Of a stretch of 64,000 nucleotides of DNA, positions 25,630 to 37,344 are shown piece by piece. The stretch is from Gonapodya prolifera JEL478. Its lineage: Eukaryota > Monoblepharomycota > Monoblepharidomycetes > Monoblepharidales > Gonapodyaceae. A program made the position numbers and the translations under genes. How positions within the stretch are numbered: the stretch's first letter is position 1; every line of letters starts with the position of its first letter. The notes beneath the pieces were generated by a model. It was not told the origin of the DNA, did not search any database, and saw only the letters and a program-made list of their open reading frames with translations. Location of the stretch: positions 681,479 to 745,478 of the forward strand of contig KQ965735.1 in assembly GCA_001574975.1 (NCBI GenBank), given 5' to 3'.

Positions 25630-27815
25630 TCACATTTTCATCTTTCCCGCCGCCATTTTCGTGAACGATACGTCCTCCCACTTGGTCCCTCCTGTGCAGC
25701 ATTTTAGTTGAATGATGGGGGATGGGGAGGTTGGCAGAGATGAAGAAGGGGAGGGTGTGAGAAGGAAATGCAAAAGCAGCAGGAGGAGAGGTTGGAATCC
25801 ACAGCGTGTGAGATGTAACACCTTACCCCATCCAGCTCGTCTAGACTCAGCACTCACCAAGGAAGTTGTGCGGGAAGCCAAGATCGAACGCGGACACTTT
25901 CGCAATACGAGAGAGGTCGTCGGCGTCAAGGTTTACTTCCAGGGCGGCGATGTTTTCCTAATGCGAGGTATAATTGGGAAAGACAGTGACAAGACGTGGG
26001 TGAGCAAAAGACATCAACAATGGGCTCCTTCGAGACGTACCTTAAGCTGGTCAAGCGTGCGCTGGCCAAGGAGGACGGTGTTTACGCCAGGTTGGGCCAG
26101 AGCCCATGCTATGCAAACTGGGACACAAGGATACATCAACGAAGTGCCGTTGGTGGACAATTGCCGAGCGCGTTCTTTACCTTGCGCCATTGTGCATTTG
26201 TGCTTCTTGGCAATCCGTTCGACCTCTTCAGCGATGTCGTAGTCCTGGAAGGGATCAGTGAGATAGCTCAAGTTCTCATCGCAACGGGATCCGTTCTCAA
26301 AACCGGACCACTCAACCCACCTTATCGCTCATCACCACGCTTCGGTATCCCTCTTCGACCTTGCCCTTGCCTCGCTTGTACTTGCCCGTGTACTGGTACA
26401 GTCCGCATTATGGGTCAGAGGTCGAGCTCGGTTGTGACAAATTTCACATCTCACACCTCACCTTGGATTGGCCCACGACGCCCCAGGGAGTAACCGACAT
26501 GCCAAATTGCTTGCACATGGGCCTGAGCGGGTGGGAGAGCGGAGGGATGGGCACCCCGATCTCAGGATGCGATGTGCCAGCAAGCGAAGGAACGGTCACT
26601 TACACGACGTCCCTCTCTACATCGCGCAACCCCATGTTGTACTACCCCACACCATCATACCATCAGAATATCATTGCATCATCATACCCGCAATCCGCTC
26701 GCCACTCACGTGACCCTGGTAGAGGACGAAGGGAGTCCAACCTTTCTGTTCCGCCATCATGTTGGCTGTTGCCACAACCCACGCGGGCGCGTCCGATATG
26801 GCGGGGTACAGGATCTTGCCCTGTGCGACGAGGTGGTGGAAGGTTGACATCACTTCTTCGGGAGAGGCGAGGTAGGTCCAGTACTGAGGACAGTGGTCAA
26901 TGCAGAGGCGAACATTGAACAGGGTGCGCGGAAGTATAGTGGATATGTCATGTGATACTCACGTGAATGTAGTAGACGTCAATGTAAGTTGTCTGCAGGC
27001 GTTTCAAACTGGCAAGAAGTTTTCAACCCGTCCACGTGGACTTGAGGGACCCAGTTCACCACACCCACCTTCTCTCGAGGCTGAGCACCATATTTTTCCT
27101 TGCGTTACCCTCATTGTTCACGTTATTGACGCCGTCCTTGACCAGACCCGAGAACTTGGTCGCGATGACGAGTGAGTCACGGCACTTTCGTTTCTCCATG
27201 AACTCGCCGAGCCAAGTCTCGGAGTCACCGAGCTGGTAGCTGCACGGAATTGTGGTGAGCACGTGGATGAGTTGAAGGTGTGCGCGGGTTGCTTACTTGA
27301 CGGCAGTGTCGATGAAGTTTCCACCCATCTGGTGTGACGATTGGCCAAGGGACGGTAAGGAGGGGTCCGTTTTGTGATGCACAGACGGTCCAAAACACGT
27401 ACGTCGACATAGTAGTTGAAAATCTTCTCGGCTTCTTCCTTGGTGCAAACCCCAAGGGCAGATTCCCATCCTGCACGAGACTTCCATTAGAACGGTGCTC
27501 GCGAACGATTCCTTTCGCAAAGATAGCATTCAGGTACCTTTTCCAAAATTCATGGCGCCTATTTATCAAACGGAAGGAAATGTGTATGAAGCGTTTGGAA
27601 TGCATTGCTGAAACAACGGTGGGGAAACTTACCGAGCGTAATGGGACTGACCCTCACCGCTGCCTTTTCGGACAGTCTCCTGTAGTCGCCCAGTTTTGAT
27701 TTCGCCTATTCATTCGAATCGGGTCCGGAATTGTGTGAGAGCGCGGAAGTATTTGTCAGCTGAGAATCCATGGTACGTGCCGGCGCATTCGAGAATCGGG
27801 CAGCAAAGCTCGCAT
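25630..27815 (-). CDS. aldo-keto reductase, aryl-alcohol dehydrogenase (AKR9) type
   Basis: About 15 small exons on the minus strand join in phase between 27705 and 25630; the first exon (ATG at 27815 or 27788) is less certain. The catalytic tetrad is present: Asp in GGNFIDTA, Tyr in AVNYQLGD, Lys in IATKFSG and His in YIDVYYIHYW. Other marks are RRLSEKAAVRVSP at the N-terminus, RDVERDVVPMCKQFGM, APAWVVATAN, VNTVLLGQR and the closing DLGFPHNFLGG. These proteins reduce aromatic aldehydes and ketones with NADPH in the cytosol. One exon is a microexon of 21 bases (AMNFGK). Intron density is the highest in the window, at nearly one per 80 coding bases. The C-terminal 20 residues (WEDVSFTKMAAGKMKM) are unlike relatives. 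Confidence 0.85.
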
Positions 27816-28189
27816 TTGCACCAGCGGGCGCTTGGTTGGAGGAAGACGACATCGATCTACAGTCGCGGTGACGGAGGAGAGGTCGGTGCTGCTGTGGTCA
27901 CGCGGTTGTCGGTCTCCACTGGGCCGACTTCCATGGGATGACGTTCGATTCAATCATGTAGATGCGTGTTACGCTTCCAAGCGTCCAACTCCATTACGCC
28001 AACTTGCTTTCCATGCGGACAATCGTTAGGGCAAACGCTCGGCACACCACCCAAAACTGTTAGGCAACACATGGAATATCAGACGATATCATGATTTATT
28101 TCAAAATTCCTTACACCAATGACCGCAAAATACTTCAGAAAATCTACCCTTATTCATTCACTGCGCATCGAATTAACATCAATCAAACG
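27816..28189. other. intergenic
   Basis: Upstream of the aldo-keto reductase. No gene was found; its promoter should be here. Confidence 0.35.
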
Positions 28190-29014
28190 TCATGCGTCAG
28201 GCCCTCCCGTTGCGCCTTTCCCCCTTCTTTTCACGTCTACGTTCTTCTCCCCGTGATTGATCTTCGTGGTTTCATCCATCTCTCCCTTTCCACGATTCGC
28301 CTTGCTTTCTGTCTTCTGCTCTCCCTTCCCTCTCTTCGCATTGCGTTCTATCTTCCTCTCTCCCTTCCCAACCTTCCCTTCCTCATCGTCCCCACCTCTT
28401 TCTTTGCGCTTCCTCTCGAGACCGGTAGCGTCAAGATTGATTCCAAGGGTACCTGACCCATGCCTAGGCGATTCAACATCATCCTTACAGAGATCGTCAA
28501 AAGCTGTGTCTTTGTCCCCTGCCGCACGCTTTCCACCAATCTCTCCAAGAACATCACTTGGACTGCCCAGAATCACCAGACCCGCTTTCAGATGAAACTA
28601 TGAATCTTTTCGTGGGCCTGCATCAATACTTTTCTGTGCGACGAAGTGTAAATCGGTAGCTTTGTCTGTCCCTGGCTTGCGAGTTCCACTGATTCCGAGG
28701 TCAAGGATACCATTTCCACTTCCCAGAATCCCGGATCCCACGTCTGGTTCGCCGGATCGAATGCTTGTGACAATCGTACCATTTTCTGCGGCGTGGAGGA
28801 GATTCATTTGTTGTGTACTGGTTGGGTGCCACAGGGGTTCTGCCGCAGATGGCGTTATGTAACCCAGGCCGAGGAGTTCCATGGCTGGAGAGGCAGATCT
28901 TTGGTCGCTGTCCTGCACAACAAAACGGGATCCCATCACCAATGATCGCGAGACTCGAACTATCGACTTGCTTCGACTAGATTGAACAATTTTGATTGAT
29001 GGGTAATTGTTCAC
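28190..29014 (-). pseudogene. two charged open frames in register, split by one TAG
   Basis: On the minus strand a frame of 138 codons (29014-28598) and a frame of 128 codons (28576-28190) lie in the same register and are separated by one TAG. Neither begins with a convincing ATG context. The first part has repeats of Gly-Ser-Gly-Ile/Leu type. The second is rich in Lys/Glu/Arg with repeated R-G-K-G-E. No good intron spans the stop. It may be a low-complexity gene that has just been broken, or chance. Confidence 0.25.
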
Positions 29015-29089
29015 TCTGCGGCGTGGATTTGACGGAGAGCTTGATAATTTCTAGCCACGTCACGTTTCCGCAAAAGCATGTGCTCAACA

Positions 29090-30110
29090 CGACCTGCATT
29101 TACAGGTGCCAGTTTCCCTCAATGAACATCATCGGGGAGACAAATGAGGTCAAGCAGAGCCCCCCGAGAACCACCAAGCCGTCCGAAGGCAAAATAGCTT
29201 TCGCATTTGTCACTCCAGACTTCTAAAGGTCACGGTATCCATGCTACAGAGCACCCTCAATGCTGGATCACGAGAGCGAGAAGAGGTGCACGGCAGATGA
29301 GTTGAGGAGGAATAAGGTAAAAGGAAGAAGGACAAGGACAAGGCTACTCACTAGGGAGAACACGGCTGGGGAAGGAACACAACTATATAGATCTGAACGG
29401 GGTAAATCATCCCATCGGTGCCTATCGCAGCCCCTCTATGAGCATCGTCGGGTGGACAAAGAGGGAGGCATTTAGCATTGAACCCCGTGAACCGGCACAA
29501 TCCGTCCATGAGCAGTCTTTCGAATGGTAGCTCATCTTCCCAAGAGGACGAATGTCTGCAGGCCGCGGTATTCATTGTCTATATATGACCCCCCCAATGT
29601 CACACCCTAGTCAAAGCTAGATGAAGAGTGCCATCCAAGAAAAGAGACACCGATACCGGTCAAGTTGAAGTTACGAAGCAGAAAAATGGAAGGTAACTAA
29701 CTCACTAGGGAAAGCAGCCGTGGGCGTGAAACTCAAAGATCTTGAATCATAACCCGTCGCTTGCCATACTGTTATCAAACCGGCCCTCTCTGAGCATCGT
29801 CGGGAGGATAACAGAGGCCCAGCAGCATTCCGTCGACCCGCAATTCTATCCAAGGCAACAACTCTTTCGAATCCTCGCCCAAAACCCGGACAGATTTCCA
29901 GGGTTCTCAGGCCCTCTGCTTCGTGAAACCCCAGTTATCGGACCGTAGTCAAAGCTGCATTTTGGCGCGTGAGCAAAGGAATCGGAGTCTAACGCCATGG
30001 AAAGAAGTAAGCGCCTTACTAGGGATGGCAGCGATGGGCACTGTGAGCCGCAGTCTCGGTTGTGCTCGTCGGAAGAACGAGAGGCTCCGGTGAATAAAAG
30101 CAGTGTGAGA
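29090..30110 (-). repeat. four tandem, degenerate exon-like units
   Basis: Units of about 330 bases recur, with matching blocks near 29120, 29440, 29790 and 30060. On the minus strand each keeps a CCCGACGATGCTCA-like block; in the second unit it encodes PPDDAHRG. Three units end in TCCCTA followed by a GT splice-donor-like hexamer (29358, 29711, 30023). The most upstream unit is preceded by an ATG frame (30169) with a signal-peptide-like segment (NILTLLLFTGAS). Frames are interrupted in most units. It resembles a gene whose exon was duplicated and then decayed. Confidence 0.45.
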
Positions 30111-30169
30111 ATGTTGCAGATGCTGATTTGAGCGCGTGATACCACCTGTCTCAATAGCCGCGTCGGCAT

Positions 30170-31230
30170 CGTAATCTTACAAGAATTTGTTATGTTCCAT
30201 TCTCAGCGAACGCTGGCACAATAACCCTCACCTCTGAGATAGACATGTAGTCGTCAACACCCACTGCAGTTTAAAGCCACTCCCAAACGTCCCGAGCCAA
30301 GCGCGCACTCTACAACCACGATGAAGGGGATTGATAAGCGATCCAGTTTAGCGAACTTGCCCAATCGACCCGTAAGTTCCGGCATAAGACGCCGACATGT
30401 ACAAAGGATGAAGAGGTTCGCGCCGTCCCGCGAAGGACTATCGAAATGCCATGGGGCGATGAACTCACTGAAGCTCGCCCGCTCGTTCGTTGTCTGGACG
30501 GGAAGGGTGTTTTCCTTAGGGGAGACAACTGTGGGTTGATTTGATGAGTGCTGAAGTAAGTAAGTAAGTAGTATCATTTATCACGTTCTTTCCAACCCAA
30601 CATTATTTGTCGAATGTTTATTTATTTAGGAAAAGCGGCAATGTGCTTTTCAAATATGTACATTTCAAACGCTCCCCCCCCCTCCTCCGACTTAACACGG
30701 GTCTCTCACAGTTGCAGTTCTCTCCCCACACCGCCCGTTACAGCGTCATTCACCTCCCTCCAGTGTCACTGGAATCGCTTTGCGCTCCCCCTTCGCTCAC
30801 GGTATCGCGCGCCAACGTGTCCATTCCCCCTGCACCTGTCTGTATCACCGACATGTATCCCGTTGCCCGGACGAGCCAAGAAGACTTGTGCATCACAATT
30901 TCGAAGGTTGGGGGGACGTGGTGGAGATTTGGCGGGTTGACTCCAATCTTCTGCGCCGGCAGTGTGATTCTTGTGGACGAGTATCTCCTTCGTCCATTTT
31001 TGCGAGGTTGCGGAATTCGGTCCCAGCGTCATGACACAACTGCACTCGCCTCGCCAAAGTTCAACCACCTTCCAAATTCAATTGCATTCTGAGATCGGGA
31101 TCGAGATGTGCTTCCGTCCCAAGTTCAGTCAAGGTCTTATTGCCTGAACATGATACTATACGTATCCGACACCGGGAGACCGAATTTGAATACAATTCAG
31201 TCCCAGCCCCCAGGTCGGCAAAAGTTAAAT
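30170..31230. other. intergenic
   Basis: Short open frames only, none convincing. A short GTAA microsatellite lies at 30554-30569. Confidence 0.35.
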
Positions 31231-31241
31231 GGGTAGTGCGT

Positions 31242-31496
31242 CCCCTTAGTCGGACCACGAGCCCATTGAAATCCAGGCCGCGTCCCGGCTTAATAAGTGG
31301 CGCATTCCTATCATTGGCCCTGGTGGACTTAAAATTCCAGAAGACCGGCCGAGGCGTCCTGGTGTCGGCCGGTCTACTGGTGTCTGCAGGTCCAGGCGAC
31401 GGAGACCAAACGACGAAATAAAAAAATGTCGACCCCCTTAGTCGGACCACGAGCCCACTGAATCCAGGCGGGGTCCCGGCTTAATAGGTGGCGCAT
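31242..31496. repeat. 65-base direct repeat around a 10-bp-stem hairpin
   Basis: Copies at about 31242-31306 and 31433-31496 share CCTTAGTCGGACCACGAGCC and TCCCGGCTTAATA blocks and are over 85% identical by eye. Between them lies a perfect inverted repeat, GACCGGCCGA at 31343-31352 and TCGGCCGGTC at 31365-31374. No coding frame crosses it. Confidence 0.6.
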
Positions 31497-31683
31497 TTGC
31501 TCTCACTGTCGCGGACACCCCCGTCTGTCGAAATCGACATGCGACGGGGTGCGTCTCCTCCCCGGAACCACACGTGGCCGCCCGAAGACGGCACGGCGCG
31601 TGGACTCGCAGACGGAAGGAGACTTGGGTCGACGCGGGCAGTTGTAGTTGTGTGGAGTGTGGGACGTGGGTCGATCATTTGAT

Positions 31684-31922
31684 GCAATGGGGCACACTTT
31701 GTTCGCAAGAGTGATGACCCATTAAAAAAGATGATGGTCCCGACGGGTGAGTTGTCTAGAGTGCGGATGTTTCATCTTTTTTCAATGGGGCAAACTTTGT
31801 CTGCAATAGTAATGCCCCATTGAAAAAAAAGACGCATCCGATGCGTTACTTGTCCACAGTGTGGATCTATCATCTTGTTCAATGGGGCACAATGTGACCA
31901 CCTTATTATGCCCACATTGAAA
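31684..31922. repeat. tandem array of three ~98-base units with inverted repeats
   Basis: Each unit begins with a 40-base imperfect palindrome, CAATGGGGCA ... TGCCCCATTG, at about 31684, 31783 and 31880. The arms are 10 bases and the spacing is 97-99. Spacers are AT-rich and end in a TTCATCTT-like block. The second spacer holds another palindrome, ACGCATC/GATGCGT (31832-31846). Confidence 0.7.
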
Positions 31923-32420
31923 AAGATCATGCAACGGTTATCAGGCACGAGTTGGGAAACATTGTACGATCGATTGTCCATCAGAAAACTTTGGCACCTA
32001 AGGACAATTGATGGTCAGAAGGCCCAAGAGTTTGTCAGTGTCATCCCTTCACAGTTGTCACATTGAGGAACTGCAGCCAAACATGTCGCAGTGCCCATCA
32101 CCTTCTAAATGCTCTTTCCACTTAGAAGGTTATGAACACTTTGACATCGTTGCTGACACACGCTCCTCATTCATCCACCATCACTCGTGGGTTGGGTGCT
32201 GGAGAACTAATTGTCACACGGCACTGCCAGATCCACACGCAGATGGCGATGGCTGCAAATTGTGTGCCACGATTTTCCATCGGATGTTAGGCCCAGCGAC
32301 ACGCGGAAACGGAAAGAGAGGAGCAAGATTCGATGGTGGAAAAGAAAGACGACCGTGGTCCTGGCATTTGTGGTCACGGCTAATTGTGCACTGACCACCC
32401 ACTCCGCAGCACCCGCACCC
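31923..32420. other. intergenic, upstream of CCDC174
   Basis: No gene is seen. It should contain the CCDC174 promoter. Confidence 0.35.
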
Positions 32421-34488
32421 ATGGATGCGTCGATTCGGCGGTACCCGGACTCTGGCTGGAAACACAAGCAGGAACTCGACCTGACGACATCCACCGTGGG
32501 TTGCCCCTGTCGTTGCCCACCTCTCGTATCCTCCTATCTCACCCGCACTTTGGAACGTATCCCCGCTGTTCTCCAACCCCGCGCACCACCCATCCCCAAA
32601 CTCTCTCCCCGCTCCCCGCTCGCTCGCAGCTCGTCGAACTCCGCGCCGAACTCGCGTCCGCAGAGTCACTCGCTGCAAAGTCATCCTCTTCGACCAAAAC
32701 ATCATCCCTCCTCGATGTCGGCGTTCCACACTCGGAGTACCGCGCGGTTTCGGGGCAGGGGAAACTTAAAGTGAGTGCGCAGGTGGAGTAGGGAGGGGGT
32801 GTGGTTCGAGCCGAAGGCCGGCGAGCACAGCGAGCTGGCCGGAGGAGCGAGCAACGCGAGCGGAGGGAGGACCCCGAGGCTGGCCTAAGCGCGCAGCGCT
32901 GACCCAGCTTCGTCGCGGAGCGACATCGGGGCCTAAGTGCCGCAAGGCGCTGACCGAGGAGTCTGCTGGAGGCGAATGATCTGCGCGAAGCGCGAATGAA
33001 ACAACGCGGAGCGTATATTCGTGTGTGGGTGCAAGGCAGCCCTCACCCCGGCCCCGTTCTTCCATCCACCATCACCTCCTCCACTCCACCCCGCCCCGCC
33101 AGTTCGCAGGGCGCCCCTCACGCGCGTCCAACAAGCACGGCAAGGACTGCATCCCGCCCTCGTCCAACGCCGACGTGCACCTCCGCGCCGCCCGGGACGA
33201 GGCCCAGCACGTCGCGGACCACCCGACACTCGCCGCGTCTCAGGCCGCGCTCGAGCGCAAGGCCAAGATCTACGAGGCCCTGCGGAAGGGAGGGGGCGCG
33301 GGAATTTCGGAAAAGGTCGAGGGAGAGCTCTTGATTGATTTTGTGAGGAAGAAGGAGATGGAGGATAGGATGGACCTGGACGGAAGTAGGAAGCGCGGGA
33401 GGGGCGGCGGGAATAGCGTGGCTGGAGGGAACGCGAGCGAGAGCGATTCGGGCTCGGACAGTGACGCGGGACCACCTCGAAAGAACCCCTCCACGAATCG
33501 ACCCACAACCTCCTCCACCGCACCACAACCTCCGGCTCTCCCCCAACCCTCCTACATCGCAGTACAACCTCGCAATCCCGCCTCTGCCGACCCTCCCTGG
33601 CGCAAACACGGCACCACGGGCCCTGTACCACCCATGCCAAACCCGCCTTCCGCTGCACCACTACCAAACGCGCCGCCGTACCCGCTACCTCCACCGCCCG
33701 CATTTGCTCCGAACCCTGCTCTTCCATTCGCCGCTCCGCCACCCCCGTCGTTCGTGGGACCTTTCACGGCGTCGGCGTCTGGGATTCCTGTACCTCCCGC
33801 CACCGCTACGACCACCGCCCCAACCCAACCTCCTACAAGCGCCGCCCCCGCCCCCCGCCCCACGCACGACGAAGACCCGGTCCCCATTGTGGAATACGAG
33901 GACGACTTCGGCCGCACACGGCGCGTCCCGCGGTCCAAACTCCCCGAACACCTGCGCCCGGCCGAAGAAGACCCCGACCCCATTGTCGAATACGAGGACG
34001 AGTTCGGTCGCACACGGCGCGTCCCGCGGTCGAAACTGCCCGAACACCTCCGCCCGGCCTCGCCCGACCCAACCCCGGACGACGAAGAAGCGCTTCTCGC
34101 GACCCTCAACGACGCGCACCGCGCCGCGTACGAGTTGTCTAAAGCCGTCGCCGCGGGCGGGTACGCGGAGTCGGCTCCGGACCACTTCGACTCGACCCGC
34201 GAGCGGCGGAATCTCGGTGTGGGGTTCTACCAGTTCAGTATGGACGAGGATGAGCGCGCGCGGCAGAGGGGGGAGCTTGATGCGTTGCGCAGGGAGACGG
34301 TCGAGGCGCGTGCGAGGACTGAGGAGGACAAGGGGAACGTGGAGGGCGGAAAGGAGATGGATAAGAGGGCCAAGAGGATGGAGGAGAGGAGGAGGTTGAT
34401 GGAGAGGAAGAAGAGGGAGAGGGAGGAGAAGAAGGGGAAGGAGGCGGAGGAGTTTTTGGGCGGAGTGTTGGGGGGAGGGAGTGGGTGA
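32421..34488 (+). CDS. CCDC174: CCDC174-family protein (DUF4078)
   Basis: Exons 32421-32495, 32630-32770 and 33103-34488 give 533 residues. The N-terminus DLTTSTLVELRAEL matches the start of animal CCDC174. A helical segment (ALERKAKIYEALRKG...LIDFVRKKE) follows. The family signature VEYEDDFGRTRRVPRSKLP occurs twice in tandem (a 32-residue duplication). NLGVGFYQFSMDEDERARQ and a Lys/Arg/Glu-rich coiled coil follow. In animals this is a nuclear protein linked to splicing factors and the exon-junction complex. A Pro/Ala-rich stretch (about 200-340) is extra. Exon 1 was chosen because it restores the N-terminal motif. Intron 2 (32771-33102) contains a copy of the intron repeat. Confidence 0.85.
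32808..33010 (+). repeat. intron-resident GC-rich repeat, copy 3
   Basis: It lies inside CCDC174 intron 2, in the host's sense. It holds two hairpins: AGCGC-gca-GCGCT at 32888-32900, and AGTGCC-GCAA-GGCGCT at 32936-32951. Each is preceded by GGCCTA and followed by GACC. It also shares GAGCACAGCGAGC and GAGCGGAGGGAGGAC blocks with copy 4. Confidence 0.75.
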
Positions 34489-35478
34489 GGTTGGGGAGGC
34501 GATGGTCGTGAGTGGGCGGATCGTGCAGGGTGTTTGAGGTGTGAGATGTGTTGGGGCGTTGCGAAGGGTGTCGTCGCTCGCATTGTGTAACGCGGGATGC
34601 GGTTTTCGTGTACAACCTTTCGGCACATCGGACGGTCACCAAGGGTTGGCGGGTTTTGAACATTCGATAGACTTCGAACGAGGGACTCTCTGAAGAGCCA
34701 TGATTGATGTACAGGCTCGCCTGCTTGTATTGAGAACGCACGCAGTGCTATTACATTGCATGAACGTCGGACTCACATACTATAACATTGAAAGAAAAGA
34801 AAGGGATTTGAGAGAAATTGGAAAACCTTCTCACTTTCGGTATTTCATATATTTAGGTGTTTACTTTTCGGCCAAGGAAGACAACCCCGCCGGAGGTATC
34901 GCGTTACGAAGATTGAGGAAAGACTATGTCGTAGATAGTCGGCCATATCTCTCTCCGGAGTTCTCCTCCTGTCTGTCCGCAACAGGAACTCCGAACACAG
35001 AGTAACATGATGTGCCTTCGATTCTGAAGCACAGAGAGGCCGAGTATGATCTGCGAAGAGCTCGCACCATGCACAGTAGAAGCCTTGAGCTGCGGCGTGT
35101 CGGATAAGACGCAGTTGCACTTGAAACCCGGGGTCATTTCTGATGAGCCCCCCACAATCCGATGGTGATCGTCTCGCAACAGGGATTGCCTACACACATG
35201 TAAAATCGAAATTGTTCTATGTCACCAAAAGGACTGAATTTCAAGAAAATTCGTAATACGCCAAAAGGGGGCAAACCTTCAAATTCCTTGGTCGAAACAG
35301 TTGCTTGTTTTTGCATTATTTCAGTGGCCGAAAAGCCACGTTATACACAGGAAGATACATCGATGAAATTTTGCAAAATGATTCAAAACGCAATTTCGGG
35401 GGTGGCGTGAAGTGCCTGCGTGAAACCTCCGACCCACCAACCACCCATCCCGCCCTCCCACCCCGCCGGCCCCCAAAA
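34489..35478. other. intergenic
   Basis: AT-richer than its flanks. No gene or RNA was found. It should contain the dipeptidase promoter. Confidence 0.4.
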
Positions 35479-37344
35479 ATGGGATCCTACCTCCCCCTCG
35501 CCTACATCGCCGGGCCCCCGGACCTCGAAAACGACGACGAATCGCCCCCAACCCCCGACCCATCGATGACACACCCCCGACGAACGGACCTGCACCGCGC
35601 GGTGGCCCGCCTGCTCGCCATCATGGTCCTGCTGTTCACACTCGGCGCGCTCATCACGATCCCCACGGCGGACCCGGGGCCGAGGCCCTCGGGGGATCTC
35701 GCGGTTTTGCAATCGCGGTGGGCGTGGGAGGACATGTGGGACCAATGGAGTGCATCTTCTCTGTGGCAGACTATTCTTGGGTGTGTCGGGAGTGACGACC
35801 CCGTGCTCGCTGTGGGAGGAGTGTCGGTCAAGACGAGCTCGCTTGCCAATGCGAGGAAACTCATGGCCGCGCATCCGGTGATCGACGGGTGAGCGTGTAG
35901 TTTTGTAAGCGAGGGCAAGTGGGCGGATGTCTGATGGTGTCCTGCGGGCAGGCATAACGATTGGCCATTGAAGCTGAGGTGGCACCTTGGAGCACACATT
36001 GCAGGCTCGGATCTGACCGACCTGCCCGAGGATGAGTTCAACACCGACATTAAGCGGATTAGGGAGGGCCTGTGAGTCGCAATTTTGTCCGCGCGCACTG
36101 CTGCCACAGTGCCCTCACATCCGCTCCTCCCCCATCCGACGCGTCACACCGCGCCAACGACTTCTTTCGCACGCTCGCCTTCGGTGATCCTCCCCCAAAG
36201 TCTCGGCGGCCAATTCTGGTCCGTTTACGTCCCCTGCCAACGGAACTTCACCGCGTACTCTCGCTCTGTCGCGCTTGTCCTCGAGCAGATCGACCTGGTC
36301 AAGCGGTTCGTGGCGAGGTACCCGCTCACGTTCGAGGTCGCACACAGTGCTCTGGAGCTCGACACTGCGAGAAGGGCAGGCCGAGTAGCGAGTTTGATTG
36401 GTATGGAAGGGGGCCACTCAATTGATAATAGTTTGGGTGTTCTTCGCATGATGCACCAATTGGGTGCCCGTTACATGGTGAGTGCTTACGCAGCACACAT
36501 AATATGTGGTGTCGAATTTGACCGATCCTTTCCTGATGCCACTCAAGACTCTGACTCACACTTGTCACACCGCGTGGGCGGACTCTCAGTACCCCGAGCC
36601 CCTTCATGGCGGCCTCACCCCATTCGGCCGCTCTGTGGTGCGCGAAATGAACAGGCAAGTTGTCCCCACAGTTCCTCCTTTCACGCAGTCTCTCACAGCG
36701 CCCACCCCTTTTTCTCCACAGACTCGGCATGCTCGTTGATCTCTCCCACGTCTCCTGGGACACAATGCGGGATGCACTCAACGTGTCTTTGGCTCCAGCC
36801 TTTTTCTCGCACTCGTCCGCGGCTGCCCTGTGCAACACCACGCGCAACGTGCCTGACGAAATTCTTCTCCAAATCAAGCAGACGGACGGAGTGGTGATGG
36901 TACGTATTGCCCGCTAATGCCGAATTGGCGTGCAATCGAACAAACGATACCGCACACTCTTTCAAGGTGAACTTCTACCCTCGGATCGTCGACTGTGAAA
37001 ACGTCCGTAATGCCACCATATCTCGTATCGCCGACCACATCATGCACATACGCAACCTTATTGGTGCCCGCCACGTCGGGCTCGGGGCGGATTTCGACGG
37101 GATCGAAGTCATGCCCGTGGGAATGGAGCATGGAGTGTCGTCGTATCCTTTCCTGATCGCGGAGTTGATGGAGCGCGGCTTGTCCAACAAGGAGATTAAG
37201 GAAATGCTGGGGAGAAATGTCATCAGAGTCATGGCAAAGACTGAGGCGGTGGCCAAGGAGCTTCACCGGGAACCCCCGGGAGAGGAGTTGCTCGAAGTGG
37301 AGCCGACGTGTCCAGAAGGTCGAGAGGAGGAGTTTAGGTTTTGA
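35479..37344 (+). CDS. membrane dipeptidase (renal dipeptidase family, M19)
   Basis: Exons 35479-35888, 35952-36071, 36201-36477, 36548-36654, 36722-36899 and 36967-37344 give 489 residues. A cytosolic N-terminus of about 45 residues leads to one transmembrane helix ([15 protein letters not shown], about 46-62), so it is a type II membrane protein with the enzyme outside or in the vacuole. The zinc ligands of the family are all visible: HND (HxD), Glu in GMEGGHS, His in [11 protein letters not shown], His in DLSHVS and Asp in GADFDG. It would hydrolyse dipeptides, possibly including D-amino-acid and glutathione-derived ones. The intron after exon 4 starts with GC (AG|GCAAGT), a GC-AG intron; only this splice keeps [14 protein letters not shown]. 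Confidence 0.92.

Noticed and set aside
32808-32830. tRNA-derived SINE, from a GGTTCGAGCC block in intron repeat copy 3
   Set aside because: Only a B-box-like word; no A box, no tRNA fold, and it is absent from the other copies.
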